A stretch of DNA of 54,065 nucleotides from an uncultured Verrucomicrobia subdivision 3 bacterium (GTDB taxonomy: Bacteria > Verrucomicrobiota > Verrucomicrobiia > Limisphaerales > UBA11358). The translations under genes and the position numbers were made by a program. The stretch lies in the NCBI GenBank assembly GCA_903922735.1, contig CAIXUZ010000063.1, positions 1 to 54,065 on the forward strand, in the 5' to 3' direction. Positions 41,906 to 50,696 of the stretch are shown piece after piece. Below the pieces are notes generated by a model that did no database searches, was not told the DNA's origin, and worked only from the letters and a program-made list of their open reading frames with translations. Position 1 is the first letter of the stretch. Every line of letters begins with the position of its first letter.

Positions 41906-42709
41906 TCAAAAACTGATGCCGAACAACAGCCGCACATTCAGCCGCTCGTGGCCTTCGAGTTCCAGCTGGCGGGTGCCGTCGTTCCCGCCGATAAAATTCG
42001 CGCCCCAGATCTGCGGCATCACCGAGAGGGTCATCCACCAGGCACGCCGGTGGTAGCCAATGACCGGACCGGCGTAAATGGCGGTGTTTTCCCACTGATT
42101 GTAATCGGGCAGCTCATTGTGATCGCGAATTTCCAAGCCGATGGACCAACGCGAGGCCGGACACCACGCGAGGCCGGCGGAGAGTTCCAATTCCCCCTCA
42201 CGCTGCCGGAAATCATCCGTCCATTCGGTGGCGTGGGATAGATTCACCGCCCATTTCCAGTCACCGTGCCGCTGGCCAAGAATAATTTTCTGCTCCAGCT
42301 CGGCATTGTGTCCATCATACGTCGGCTCCAGATAAAGCGTCAGTCCGACGGGATTGGAAACCGGGTCGAGGACGAGATACCGGTTCTCGAGGGAAACACC
42401 CGTCCAGCGGTTCTTGGAAATGATCACGCCAGTCGCGGAATCCCGGAAGTGCTCATAATCATCATTCACATAAAGCCCGACCGTGTAGCGGTCCGTGACG
42501 CCGTGTTCGATTTCCGTGCGGAACTGCCAGAGCTGATATTCCTTCTGGCCGACCGCCGCGCTGCGCCCGACGCGGGAAGTGATGGATTGCTCCAGTTCCC
42601 AATCGCCCTTTGGCTCCGTCTCCGGCTCGTAGGTGGAGGTGAAAGTGCGATGGTCGGCCAGCGCGGTGCTGACCATCAACAAGATTCCAAACAATAACGA
42701 ACGTTTCAT
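41906..42709 (-). CDS. Outer-membrane-type beta-barrel protein (DUF6662-like)
   Basis: A 267-aa protein with signal peptide (MKRSLLFGILLMVSTALADH). The rest is a chain of alternating amphipathic strands, for example WELEQSITSRVGRSAAVGQK, RYTVGLYVNDDYEHF and LTLYLEPTYDG, ending in LNVRLLFGISF with a terminal Phe as in outer-membrane barrels. It resembles the DUF6662/transporter-like barrels of uncertain function. It is convergent with the helicase gene and follows an AraC-type regulator gene by 71 bp on the same strand. Confidence 0.78.
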   Translation of the reverse strand: MKRSLLFGILLMVSTALADHRTFTSTYEPETEPKGDWELEQSITSRVGRSAAVGQKEYQLWQFRTEIEHGVTDRYTVGLYVNDDYEHFRDSATGVIISKNRWTGVSLENRYLVLDPVSNPVGLTLYLEPTYDGHNAELEQKIILGQRHGDWKWAVNLSHATEWTDDFRQREGELELSAGLAWCPASRWSIGLEIRDHNELPDYNQWENTAIYAGPVIGYHRRAWWMTLSVMPQIWGANFIGGNDGTRQLELEGHERLNVRLLFGISF

Positions 42710-42780
42710 AGCGACAGGCTACGCGAACCAAAAAAACCCGCTGCCGACGGCTTGCTAAAGATTGTCGGCGATTTGCTTGC

Positions 42781-43749
42781 TCAGCCCGGCTTCTGCAACG
42801 GAAGCTTGAGTGGATACAAGCCCGGGCAGCAGCCAAACGTCTCGTGAAACGCCGCGCTGAAATGGCTCAGGCTGTTGTAGCCCACTTCCAACGCCGCCTC
42901 GGTGACGTTGTATTCGCCGGACTTGAGCAATTCCGCCGCGCGCTCCATGCGCAACTGGCGCAGATGCTGCGTGATAGTGTGCCCCGTCTGCCCGGAAAAA
43001 ATACGGCTCAGATAAAAATGGCTGCAACCGATTTTTTTCCCTAATTCTTCCAGCGCTGGCGGCTCGGCGAGATTTTGTTTGAGCAAAAAAATCACCTGCT
43101 CGACGCGCTCCTGGGCGAGCCGCTGCTGGCGCGAACAGAACATCTCCTGTTCCAGCGGCGGCTGAAGCAGAAATGTCACCGCGAGTTCCAGTGCCTTGCA
43201 CTGATACCACAACGGCTGAGCGGCCGCGTAAACCGGCGGCTGCCGCAGCGTAGCTATGAGCTGCTGTTGCGCCGCTGTCAGACGAACCGTCGCGCCGGAA
43301 ACAAGTTCGCACGGTTTATTTTCGATGGCTGCGCGCACTAGCGGATGCAACATCGCCTCCATGCCCGCGAGATGCTTGGCGAGGAATGCGCAGGAAAATT
43401 CCACGGTGAGAAACTGGTGCTGCTCGTCCGCCGCGCGCGTCGCGGTCAACGGCTCGTCCTTGCGATGGTAAAACCCGACCGTGGCCGGCGAAAAATCCGT
43501 GCGCTTGTGCCGGCACTCCACAAAGCCGTGGCCGGCGAGGTTCAGGCACAATTCCACGCAGCCGGGATGAAAGCTGGCGGCCCAATCGAACTCGCGCTTC
43601 GCAAAAAAATCGTGCCACTCGATGCTGTAGCCCGCGCCATGAAAACTGCCGAAGATTGGCTGCCAGCCCTTGCCGACATCACGCCACGCGCCCGCCTCGC
43701 TAAAGGGCGAAAGAACTTTGCCAGCTTCCTTTTTCAGAACAGCACACAT
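42781..43749 (-). CDS. AraC-family transcriptional regulator
   Basis: A 322-aa regulator. The first 200 residues form an AraC-type sensing region without recognised ligand. The last 100 hold the double helix-turn-helix: LEELGKKIGCSHFYLSRIFS, TGHTITQHLRQLRMERAAEL, and VTEAALEVGYNSLSHFSAAF then HETFGCCPGLYP. It stands upstream of the outer-membrane barrel gene on the same strand and may control it (inference). Confidence 0.9.
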   Translation of the reverse strand: MCAVLKKEAGKVLSPFSEAGAWRDVGKGWQPIFGSFHGAGYSIEWHDFFAKREFDWAASFHPGCVELCLNLAGHGFVECRHKRTDFSPATVGFYHRKDEPLTATRAADEQHQFLTVEFSCAFLAKHLAGMEAMLHPLVRAAIENKPCELVSGATVRLTAAQQQLIATLRQPPVYAAAQPLWYQCKALELAVTFLLQPPLEQEMFCSRQQRLAQERVEQVIFLLKQNLAEPPALEELGKKIGCSHFYLSRIFSGQTGHTITQHLRQLRMERAAELLKSGEYNVTEAALEVGYNSLSHFSAAFHETFGCCPGLYPLKLPLQKPG

Positions 43750-43798
43750 GCGACGGACAACCTAAACCGAACTGGAAATAAGTCCACCAAACGGTATT

Positions 43799-44566
43799 TC
43801 ACTTGCAGATACCGCGTTCGCTGGCCCGGACAAATTGGACGAGGTGCGACACTTCCGGCAATGCCGGCAGTTCCGCCTCGATTTTCGCCAGCGCGTTGGG
43901 GTGGGAAAGTTCTTCCCGAAAGAGAATTTTGTAGGCCTTCTTTAACGCATTCTGCGCCTCCTCGGATACACCGTGGCGCTGCAGGCCGATCTTGTTGATG
44001 GCGCGGGTTTCACCGGGGTTACCGTCCACGATCACGAACGGCGGCACGTCCTGCACAATCTTGGAGCAGCCACCGATCATGGCAAATTTGCCGATGCGGC
44101 AGAATTGATGCACGGCGACGTAGCCGCCGAGAATCGCGTGATCCTCCACCACGCAATGACCGGCCAACCCCGCGTAGCCGGACATGATGATGTGGCTACC
44201 CAGGATGCAATCATGAGCCACGTGCGCCTGGATGATAAATAAATTATGCGAGCCAATGACCGTGGCCTCGTGGTCATTGGTCGCGCAATGCACCGTGACC
44301 CCTTCACGAAAAACGTTCTGGTCGCCGACATCCAGGCGCGGAGACCCGCCCTTGAATTTTAAATCCTGCGTCTTCATGCCGAGGGCGGCGAACGGAAATA
44401 TTTCATTCCCCCGCCCCAGCTTCGTGTGGCCGTCCACGACCACATGCGAATGCAATTTGCAGTTGTCGCCGAGCGTGACGTGTTCGCCGATGACGCAATA
44501 GGGCCCGATTTCGCAGCCGGAACCAATCTGCGCCTGCGGATGAATGATGGCCGTGGGATGAATCAT
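43799..44566 (-). CDS. lpxA: UDP-N-acetylglucosamine acyltransferase
   Basis: LpxA, 255 aa, the first step of lipid A synthesis in the cytoplasm. The start MIHPTAIIHPQAQIGSGCEI begins a left-handed beta-helix of hexapeptide repeats (GPYCVIGEHVTLGDNCKLHS). The active-site His is in NLFIIQAHVAHDCILGSHI and GLQRHGVSEEAQNALKKAYK is the conserved C-terminal helix. It starts 7 bp after the lpxC-fabZ gene, as in many bacteria where fabZ precedes lpxA. Confidence 0.95.
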   Translation of the reverse strand: MIHPTAIIHPQAQIGSGCEIGPYCVIGEHVTLGDNCKLHSHVVVDGHTKLGRGNEIFPFAALGMKTQDLKFKGGSPRLDVGDQNVFREGVTVHCATNDHEATVIGSHNLFIIQAHVAHDCILGSHIIMSGYAGLAGHCVVEDHAILGGYVAVHQFCRIGKFAMIGGCSKIVQDVPPFVIVDGNPGETRAINKIGLQRHGVSEEAQNALKKAYKILFREELSHPNALAKIEAELPALPEVSHLVQFVRASERGICK

Positions 44567-44573
44567 GGGAATT

Positions 44574-45905
44574 TCAAGCGTCCCGCAGCATGAAGGTAAT
44601 TTCCGCTTCGCTTACGATTTCGCCATCCACCTTGCATACGCCTTTGGCCTTGCCGATTTTTCCGCGGCACTTGGTCAATTCGAGTTCCATGACCAGCACG
44701 TCTCCGGGACCGACCGGCCGGCGCCATTTCACATTGTCCGCCGCCATGAAATAAGCCACTTGATTCGCCGCCTTGATGGTTTTCAGCAGCAGAACCCCAG
44801 CCACCTGCGCCATCGCTTCCAGTTGCAACACGCCCGGCATGATCGGATGGCCGGGAAAATGGCCGACGAAAAACGGCTCGTTCATGGTCACGCATTTGAT
44901 GCCGGTAATCTTCATGCCGTCAATTTTCAAAATCCGGTCCACCAGCAGAAAGGGCGGACGGTGCGGCAGATATTTCATCAACTCCTCGATGCCCATCGCG
45001 CCCTCGGAGGCGGGCAGCGGAGCCGGCGCATCTTTTGCCGGCGGCGGGGAGAAGGTCTGCTGCGCGCGGAGGGGCTGGTTAATCTGCGCAACGATTTTCC
45101 GCACCAGCTCGGCGTTGCCCGCATGGCCGGGCCGCACCGCGATGATGTGGCCGCGGATGGGTTTGCCCAGCAACGACAGGTCGCCAACGATGTCGAGCAT
45201 CTTGTGCCGCACAAATTCCTCGGGATACCGCAACGGCTCGGCGGTCAGCACCGCGTCATCGCGGATGACCACGGCGTTTTCCAGGCTGCCGCCTTTGATC
45301 AGGCCGTTCTTGTAGAGAAACTCGATCTCCTCGTAAAAACAGAACGTCCGCGCATGCGCGAGCTCCTGCTCCCAGGTCTTCGGCGTGACCTCGGTGGAAT
45401 AAAACTGCGTGAACCGTCCTTTCTTATCCGCGCTGGTGCAGGTGATCTTGAAATGCTCGTCTGGAAACAGGGTCATCACGGTCTCGCCGAGGCGGACTTC
45501 AATCGGCTCGGTCGGCGTGAAAAATTCTTTTTTCTCCGGCAGAGCCACAATGCCCGCGGCCTGGATGATTTTGCAGAACTCGCGCGAGCTGCCATCGGCA
45601 ATCGGCGGCTCGTTCGCGTCCAATTCCACCACCGCGTTGTCGATGCCATAGCCCGCGAGCGCGGCGAGGACATGTTCGACGGTCTGGACTTTGACATTGC
45701 CCTTGGACAAGGTCGTGGAGCGGTTGGTCTCGGAGACATTTTCCACGCGCGCCTCAATTTCCGGCTGGCCGTCCAGATCCACACGGCGGAACCGCACCCC
45801 GCTGTTAGCAGGGGCGGGCAGAATCGTCATGTTGACGCGGTTTCCGCTGTGCAGACCGATGCCGGAAAAACCGGCGGGACGATTGAGAGTTTGCTGATGC
45901 AGCAC
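44574..45905 (-). CDS. lpxC: Bifunctional LpxC deacetylase / FabZ dehydratase
   Basis: A 443-aa fusion. The N-terminal 290 residues are LpxC, the Zn deacetylase of lipid A synthesis, with VQTVEHVLAALAGYGIDNAV and the metal motif RHKMLDIVGDLSLLGKPIRG, then IIAVRPGHAGNAELV. After a Pro/Ala-rich linker (PPPAKDAPAPLPASEG) comes FabZ, the 3-hydroxyacyl-ACP dehydratase, with LPHRPPFLLVDRIL and the active-site His block VGHFPGHPIMPGVLQLEAMA. Such LpxC-FabZ fusions are known in Bacteroidetes and Verrucomicrobia relatives. It ties lipid A and fatty-acid synthesis on one polypeptide. Confidence 0.95.
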   Translation of the reverse strand: MLHQQTLNRPAGFSGIGLHSGNRVNMTILPAPANSGVRFRRVDLDGQPEIEARVENVSETNRSTTLSKGNVKVQTVEHVLAALAGYGIDNAVVELDANEPPIADGSSREFCKIIQAAGIVALPEKKEFFTPTEPIEVRLGETVMTLFPDEHFKITCTSADKKGRFTQFYSTEVTPKTWEQELAHARTFCFYEEIEFLYKNGLIKGGSLENAVVIRDDAVLTAEPLRYPEEFVRHKMLDIVGDLSLLGKPIRGHIIAVRPGHAGNAELVRKIVAQINQPLRAQQTFSPPPAKDAPAPLPASEGAMGIEELMKYLPHRPPFLLVDRILKIDGMKITGIKCVTMNEPFFVGHFPGHPIMPGVLQLEAMAQVAGVLLLKTIKAANQVAYFMAADNVKWRRPVGPGDVLVMELELTKCRGKIGKAKGVCKVDGEIVSEAEITFMLRDA

Positions 45906-45917
45906 GCGCAGATTGAA

Positions 45918-45970
45918 TAAAAAATCAGGCCGCTTGGCAAGATTGCTTTCGGCAAGGCATTGATTTTTTA
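45918..45970. repeat. Inverted repeat in lpxC / M14 divergent region
   Basis: TAAAAAATCA at 45918-45927 and TGATTTTTTA at 45961-45970 are exact inverse complements, 33 bases apart, with an inner CTTG/CAAG pair. It lies between the divergent lpxC-fabZ and M14 peptidase genes and could be an operator or a bidirectional hairpin. No protein can be assigned. Confidence 0.4.
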
Positions 45971-46002
45971 AAACAACCCGCCATCTTCTTCAAATTATCC
46001 GG

Positions 46003-46830
46003 ATGAGCGTGAGTCACCAACCAAACAACAGCCGGCAGCGCCTGGGCAAAAACCACGGCGGCTACCACGGCGAGACGATTGACATCCGCACCGTGCTGCG
46101 CGAAGCAGAAGCCGCCGCGCCGCAACACGGCTGGACGACGGAGGTTTTTCACACGCACAGCGATCTTAAATGGCTCGCGCTGCACCGCAGGCCGGAGGAC
46201 AAAGGTCGGAGGCCAGCGGTCAGAATTTACATTTCAACGGGGATTCACGGGGATGAACCCGCCGGCCCGCTCACCGCGCTGCGCTTGATCCAGGAAAACC
46301 GCTGGCCGGAGGCGGCGGAGATTTTTCTGCTGCCCTGCCTGCACCCAACCGGCTTCACCTTGAACCGGCGCGAAAATCTGGAGGGCATCGATCTGAACCG
46401 CGATTATCGCAGCCTAAAATCCGGTGAAACCCGCGCCCACATCGCGTGGCTGGAGCGGCAGCCGAAGTTTGATCTATACCTCTGCCTGCATGAGGACTGG
46501 GAAGCGGACGGTTTTTATCTCTACGAGCAAAACCCCGAAAACCGCCCGTCGCTCGCGGGTAAAATCATCGAAACGGTCAAGCCGATTTGTCCAATCGACC
46601 TTTCCGAGATGATCGAGGGCCGGGAAGCGCAGGGCGGCGTGATTCATCCGAAAATCAACCCCGCTGAACGGCCCGACTGGGCAGAGGCGATTTACCTTAT
46701 CAGCCATAAATCGCGGCAGGGCTACACGCTCGAAGCGCCATCGGATTTTCTGCTGACCACGCGCGTCAACGCGCTGGTCGAGGCGGTGAATGCAGCGGTA
46801 AACTGCTTGACCACCGATAAACACAGATGA
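46003..46830 (+). CDS. M14-type zinc carboxypeptidase / amidase
   Basis: A 275-aa metallopeptidase. The Zn ligands His82 and Glu85 stand in YISTGIHGDEPAGPLTALRL and the third, His163, in YLCLHEDWEADGFYLY. LEGIDLNRDYRSLKSGETRA has the substrate-binding Asn-Arg of the M14/succinylglutamate desuccinylase group. No signal peptide. Peptidoglycan tripeptide amidase or a related hydrolysis is possible. The last seven codons (TTDKHR and stop) lie inside a palindromic repeat element, so the natural C-terminus may have been different. Confidence 0.83.
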   Translation: MSVSHQPNNSRQRLGKNHGGYHGETIDIRTVLREAEAAAPQHGWTTEVFHTHSDLKWLALHRRPEDKGRRPAVRIYISTGIHGDEPAGPLTALRLIQENRWPEAAEIFLLPCLHPTGFTLNRRENLEGIDLNRDYRSLKSGETRAHIAWLERQPKFDLYLCLHEDWEADGFYLYEQNPENRPSLAGKIIETVKPICPIDLSEMIEGREAQGGVIHPKINPAERPDWAEAIYLISHKSRQGYTLEAPSDFLLTTRVNALVEAVNAAVNCLTTDKHR

Positions 46831-46963
46831 AGATTTTGGAGGGCGGCGGGAAACGAAGTACCACGCCGCTTTGCGCTGCCGGCACAGCCCAAGATGCGGC
46901 TCGCGCGGATGCTCGCCCCACCCACTTGTTTTTATCCGTATCCATCCGTGTCCATCCGTGGTT
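46809..46963. repeat. Palindromic 10-nt-unit element (M14/xseA spacer)
   Basis: The left arm starts ACCACCGATAAACACAGATG. The right arm reversed starts ACCACGGATGGACACGGATG. Each is a short unit of about 10 bases (CGGATRRACA) repeated two to three times. Between the arms are about 90 bp. The left arm includes the 3' end of the peptidase gene, and the right arm runs to the start of xseA. Confidence 0.65.
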
Positions 46964-46975
46964 TAATTCCGGCAC

Positions 46976-48301
46976 ATGAGCAAACCGGTCAAATCGCAGT
47001 GGGACTTCGGGGAATTGTTCCCCGCCGAACAGACGCGCAAGGTCTTGTCCGTCTGGGAACTCACGTCGGACATCAAACGCTTGCTGGAAAAACAGATCGG
47101 TACGGTCTGGGTCAGCGGCGAAATCACCAACTTGCGAGCGCAAAGCTCCGGCCATGTTTATTTCACGCTGAAAGATGTCGCGGCGCAACTGAGCTGCGTG
47201 CTCTTTCGCGGCACGGCGGCAGCTCAGCGCACTCTGCTCGCGGACGGCCAGAAGGTATTACTGCAAGGCGAAGTGACGGTTTATGAGTCGCGCGGGCAAT
47301 ACCAACTTATCGTCCGCGAAGTGGAATTGAAAGGCGTCGGCGCACTGCAAGTCGCGTTCGAAAAACTGAAACAGAAGCTGGCGGCAGAAGGCCTGTTCGC
47401 CCAGGAACGCAAGCGAGCCCTGCCTCGCTACCCGCAACGCATCGGCCTGGTGACCTCGCCCACCGGCGCGGCAATCCGCGATGTGTTGCACGTCGTGCAA
47501 CGCAGGAATCCGGGGATGGAAATCATCCTCGCCCCTTGCCGTGTGCAAGGCGACGGCGCGGCAACGGAAATCGCGGAGGCCATCCGGATGCTGAATGAAT
47601 TCGGCCAAGCAAAAGCGGAAATTGATCTGATTTTGATCACGCGTGGCGGCGGCTCACTGGAAGATTTGTGGGCATTCAACGAGGAACCAGTGGCGCGGGC
47701 GATTTTTGAATCAACTATTCCCATCGTTTCGGCGGTCGGGCATGAAATTGATTTTACCATCGCAGATTTTGTGGCGGACGTGCGCGCGGCCACGCCGAGC
47801 GCCGCGGCGGAAATCATCACGGAGGACGTGCATGCCAGCCGCGAATTGGTCATGGAGGCGATGGATCTGATGCATTTGCGGGTGCAAAGAAGGCTGACAA
47901 ATGAAACGGAAGGTTTTCGGTCGCTCGCCGGACGGCTGGCGCGACTGCATCCGCGCCGACGATTGAATGATTCCTTGCAGCGTCTGGATGATTTGCAATC
48001 CGGACTGCTGCGCGGACTGAAGACGGCAGCCCGCTCACGCAGTCTGGTGTTTGAGAATGTCGCCGGCCGATTCCTGCGCGCAAAGCCATCGCTGACTTTA
48101 AAAAAACGACGCGAGGTTTTACATCAGCTGGAAAAACGGCTGAACGCGCTCGGCCCGGAACAAGTGCTGGCCCGCGGCTATTCCATCACGATGGAGGCAG
48201 CGACGGGAAAGGTTTTGCGCGATGCGGACACAGTGGTTTCCGGTCAAAAGCTAAAGACGCGGCTGGCGAAGGGCGAGGTTTTCACCCGGGTGGAGCCATG
48301 A
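46976..48301 (+). CDS. xseA: Exodeoxyribonuclease VII large subunit
   Basis: A 441-aa protein with the N-terminal OB fold (VWVSGEITNLRAQSSGHVYF then LKDVAAQLSCVLF) and the catalytic domain (RIGLVTSPTGAAIRDVLHVV, DLILITRGGGSLEDLWAFNE and the VSAVGHEIDFTIADFVADVR block with conserved Asp residues), followed by a long coiled-coil and GYSITMEAATGKVLRDAD. It forms the multi-subunit ExoVII nuclease with XseB, which follows after 49 bp. Confidence 0.95.
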   Translation: MSKPVKSQWDFGELFPAEQTRKVLSVWELTSDIKRLLEKQIGTVWVSGEITNLRAQSSGHVYFTLKDVAAQLSCVLFRGTAAAQRTLLADGQKVLLQGEVTVYESRGQYQLIVREVELKGVGALQVAFEKLKQKLAAEGLFAQERKRALPRYPQRIGLVTSPTGAAIRDVLHVVQRRNPGMEIILAPCRVQGDGAATEIAEAIRMLNEFGQAKAEIDLILITRGGGSLEDLWAFNEEPVARAIFESTIPIVSAVGHEIDFTIADFVADVRAATPSAAAEIITEDVHASRELVMEAMDLMHLRVQRRLTNETEGFRSLAGRLARLHPRRRLNDSLQRLDDLQSGLLRGLKTAARSRSLVFENVAGRFLRAKPSLTLKKRREVLHQLEKRLNALGPEQVLARGYSITMEAATGKVLRDADTVVSGQKLKTRLAKGEVFTRVEP

Positions 48302-48350
48302 GGTTTTCTCCGCGCTGGACGCGGATAGGGTTTTTTCTTACTTTTCCCCC

Positions 48351-48617
48351 ATGTCAAAACCAGCCAAGGCCGGGGACGCGGCCAAGGGCGGCGTGCCGTT
48401 TGAAGAAGCCCTCAATAAACTTGAGGGCATCGTGGACGCCATGGAAGCGGATGATTTGCCGCTCGAAACGCTGCTGGCCCGCTATGAAGAAGGCGCGCGG
48501 CTGGTGAAAATCTGCCAGGAAAAACTCGCCGAGGCAGAGGTCAAGATCCAGCAACTGGAGAAAACCGCGGCGGGCGAACTGAAGCTGAAGCCGTTTGAGA
48601 CCGAGGTTGAATCATGA
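48351..48617 (+). CDS. xseB: Exodeoxyribonuclease VII small subunit
   Basis: An 88-aa helical protein with the XseB core FEEALNKLEGIVDAMEADDL followed by PLETLLARYEEGARLVKICQ. It assembles around XseA to activate ExoVII. It lies between xseA and dxs; in many bacteria ispA stands between xseB and dxs but none is seen here. The pair is probably co-transcribed with dxs, 81 bp downstream. Confidence 0.93.
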   Translation: MSKPAKAGDAAKGGVPFEEALNKLEGIVDAMEADDLPLETLLARYEEGARLVKICQEKLAEAEVKIQQLEKTAAGELKLKPFETEVES

Positions 48618-48698
48618 CTCGTTTTATCGCCGCCTCGGGAAACCCGGGATGGCGACTGGCGATTTAACCATTCAACGATGTAACGAATTTACCAAAAT

Positions 48699-50687
48699 AT
48701 GAGTCGATACTTGGACATGGTGGACGGACCGGAGCACGTTAAAAAGCTCACGGTGCCGCAATTGCAGGAACTCGCCGGCGAAATCCGCACCGAGCTGATC
48801 GAGGGTCTTGCCAAAGGCGGCGGCCACCTCGGCCCGAACCTCGGCGTCGTGGAGCTTTCCATCGCGCTACACAAGGTTTTCACCACACCCAAGGACAAGT
48901 TTGTCTGGGACGTGAGCCACCAGGTTTATGTCCATAAGATTTTGACCGGACGCAAAAACCGCTTCCGCACCATCCGCCAGACGGACGGCTTGAACGGCTT
49001 CGCGCTCCGCACCGAGAGTGAACATGACAGCTTCGGCGCGGGTCACGCGGGCACGGCCTTGTCCGCCGCGCTCGGCATGGCGGCGGCGCGCGACAAGCGC
49101 GGCTCGGATGAAAACGTGGTGGCCATCTTCGGCGATGCGGCGTTGACCAACGGCATTTCCTTCGAAGCGATGAACAACGTCAGCCACACGACGAAGAAAT
49201 TCATCGGCATCCTCAACGACAACGAATGGAGCATCGCCAAGAACGTTGGCGCGATTTCCGGCTATCTCAACAAGCTCATCACCAATCCGCGTTACAACCA
49301 GCTCTCCAAGGATTTTGAAAACTTTGTGCGCCGCCTACCCAAGGGTGAACTCGCGCTCCAACTCGCACATCGCGCCGAGGGCGGCCTCAAAGGCGCGCTG
49401 ACCGGTGTCGGCTTAAAGCCGAACACCAGCTTGGTGGAATCATCCGACGGGCGCGGCGGCCATGGCTCACCGGTGCTGTTCGAGGAAATGGGCTTGCGCT
49501 ATCTCGGCCCGATTGACGGACATGACCTGCCGTTGCTCATCAGCACGCTGGAATTTGCCAAAACGTGCGATCATCCGATCGTCATCCACGTTTTGACCCA
49601 AAAGGGCAAGGGCTACGAAGCCGCGCTGAAACAGCCGGAGAAATTCCATGGCCTCGGACCATACAATGCCGCCACTGGCGAAACGCCGGCCACCAAACCC
49701 GGAACGCCGCCGATGTATCAGGACGTGATGGGCCAGACCTGCGTGAAGCTGGCGAAGAAAAACGAAGCCGTCGTCGGACTCACCGCCGCGATGCCCAGCG
49801 GCACCGGCATGAAACATCTGGAAAAGGCGATGCCCGAACGTTATTACGACGTCGGCATTGCGGAGGAACACGGCGTCATCTTCGCCGCCGGCATGGCGAC
49901 GATGGGCTTGCGTCCCATCGTGGCAATCTATTCCAGCTTTCTTCAGCGCGCCTACGACTGCATCCACCACGACGTCTGCCTGCAGGATTTGCCGGTGATT
50001 TTCTGCATGGATCGCGCCGGCCTTTCCGCCAACGACGGCCCGACGCATCACGGCATTTTTGACATTTCCTATCTGCGCTGCTTCCCGAACGTCATTGCGA
50101 TGGCGCCGGCGAACGAGGACGAACTCGCGGACATGATGTTCACCGCCACGACTGTGAATCATCCCACGTTCATCCGCTATCCGCGCGGCGCGGCGGAAGG
50201 CGTGCCGGTGAAAGACGAACCGGCGCTCATCGAAGTCGGCAAGGCCGTCGTGCAATCGAACTTCGCCAACAATGGCGGGCGCAAAATCGCGCTATTCGGT
50301 CTGGGGCCGATGAACGCCATTGCCAAGAAAGCTGCCACGCAGCTCACGGCGGACGGCTACGATGTTGCCGTCATCAATCCGCGCTTCACCAAGCCGATTG
50401 ACGCAGCGGTGCATGAGCAGTTTGGGCGTGAGGCGGATTTGATCGTGACGCTGGAAGACCATGTTCTCATCGGCGGCTACGGTTCGGCGGTGCTGGAACT
50501 GTTCAGCGAGAAGTCCGTGACCACGCCCGTCGTGCGCATCGGCTGGCCGGATCAATTCATCGAACACGCCACCACGCAGGACGAACTCCGCGCGAAATAC
50601 GGCCTGTCCGTCGCGAACACCGTCGCCAAGGTGAAAACGCATTTCGGCGACACGACTTCCGCGACGAAGCTCATTGGCGGGGCGTAA
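48699..50687 (+). CDS. dxs: 1-deoxy-D-xylulose-5-phosphate synthase
   Basis: DXS, 662 aa, a thiamine-diphosphate enzyme that starts the MEP pathway from pyruvate and glyceraldehyde 3-phosphate. N-terminal GGGHLGPNLGVVELSIALHK, then KFVWDVSHQVYVHKILTGRK; the ThDP/Mg2+ motif is VVAIFGDAALTNGISFEAMN then NDNEWSIAKN. The central YYDVGIAEEHGVIFAAGMAT has the proton-shuttle Glu, and CMDRAGLSANDGPTHHGIFD is another DXS signature. It reads HAGTALSAALG where E. coli has HSSTSISAGLG, a mild variation. It follows xseA-xseB. Confidence 0.94.
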   Translation: MSRYLDMVDGPEHVKKLTVPQLQELAGEIRTELIEGLAKGGGHLGPNLGVVELSIALHKVFTTPKDKFVWDVSHQVYVHKILTGRKNRFRTIRQTDGLNGFALRTESEHDSFGAGHAGTALSAALGMAAARDKRGSDENVVAIFGDAALTNGISFEAMNNVSHTTKKFIGILNDNEWSIAKNVGAISGYLNKLITNPRYNQLSKDFENFVRRLPKGELALQLAHRAEGGLKGALTGVGLKPNTSLVESSDGRGGHGSPVLFEEMGLRYLGPIDGHDLPLLISTLEFAKTCDHPIVIHVLTQKGKGYEAALKQPEKFHGLGPYNAATGETPATKPGTPPMYQDVMGQTCVKLAKKNEAVVGLTAAMPSGTGMKHLEKAMPERYYDVGIAEEHGVIFAAGMATMGLRPIVAIYSSFLQRAYDCIHHDVCLQDLPVIFCMDRAGLSANDGPTHHGIFDISYLRCFPNVIAMAPANEDELADMMFTATTVNHPTFIRYPRGAAEGVPVKDEPALIEVGKAVVQSNFANNGGRKIALFGLGPMNAIAKKAATQLTADGYDVAVINPRFTKPIDAAVHEQFGREADLIVTLEDHVLIGGYGSAVLELFSEKSVTTPVVRIGWPDQFIEHATTQDELRAKYGLSVANTVAKVKTHFGDTTSATKLIGGA

Positions 50688-50696
50688 AACTTCCTC

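Noticed and set aside
44565..45920. 451-codon plus-strand open frame
   Set aside because: Antisense to the lpxC-fabZ fusion; no independent motif.
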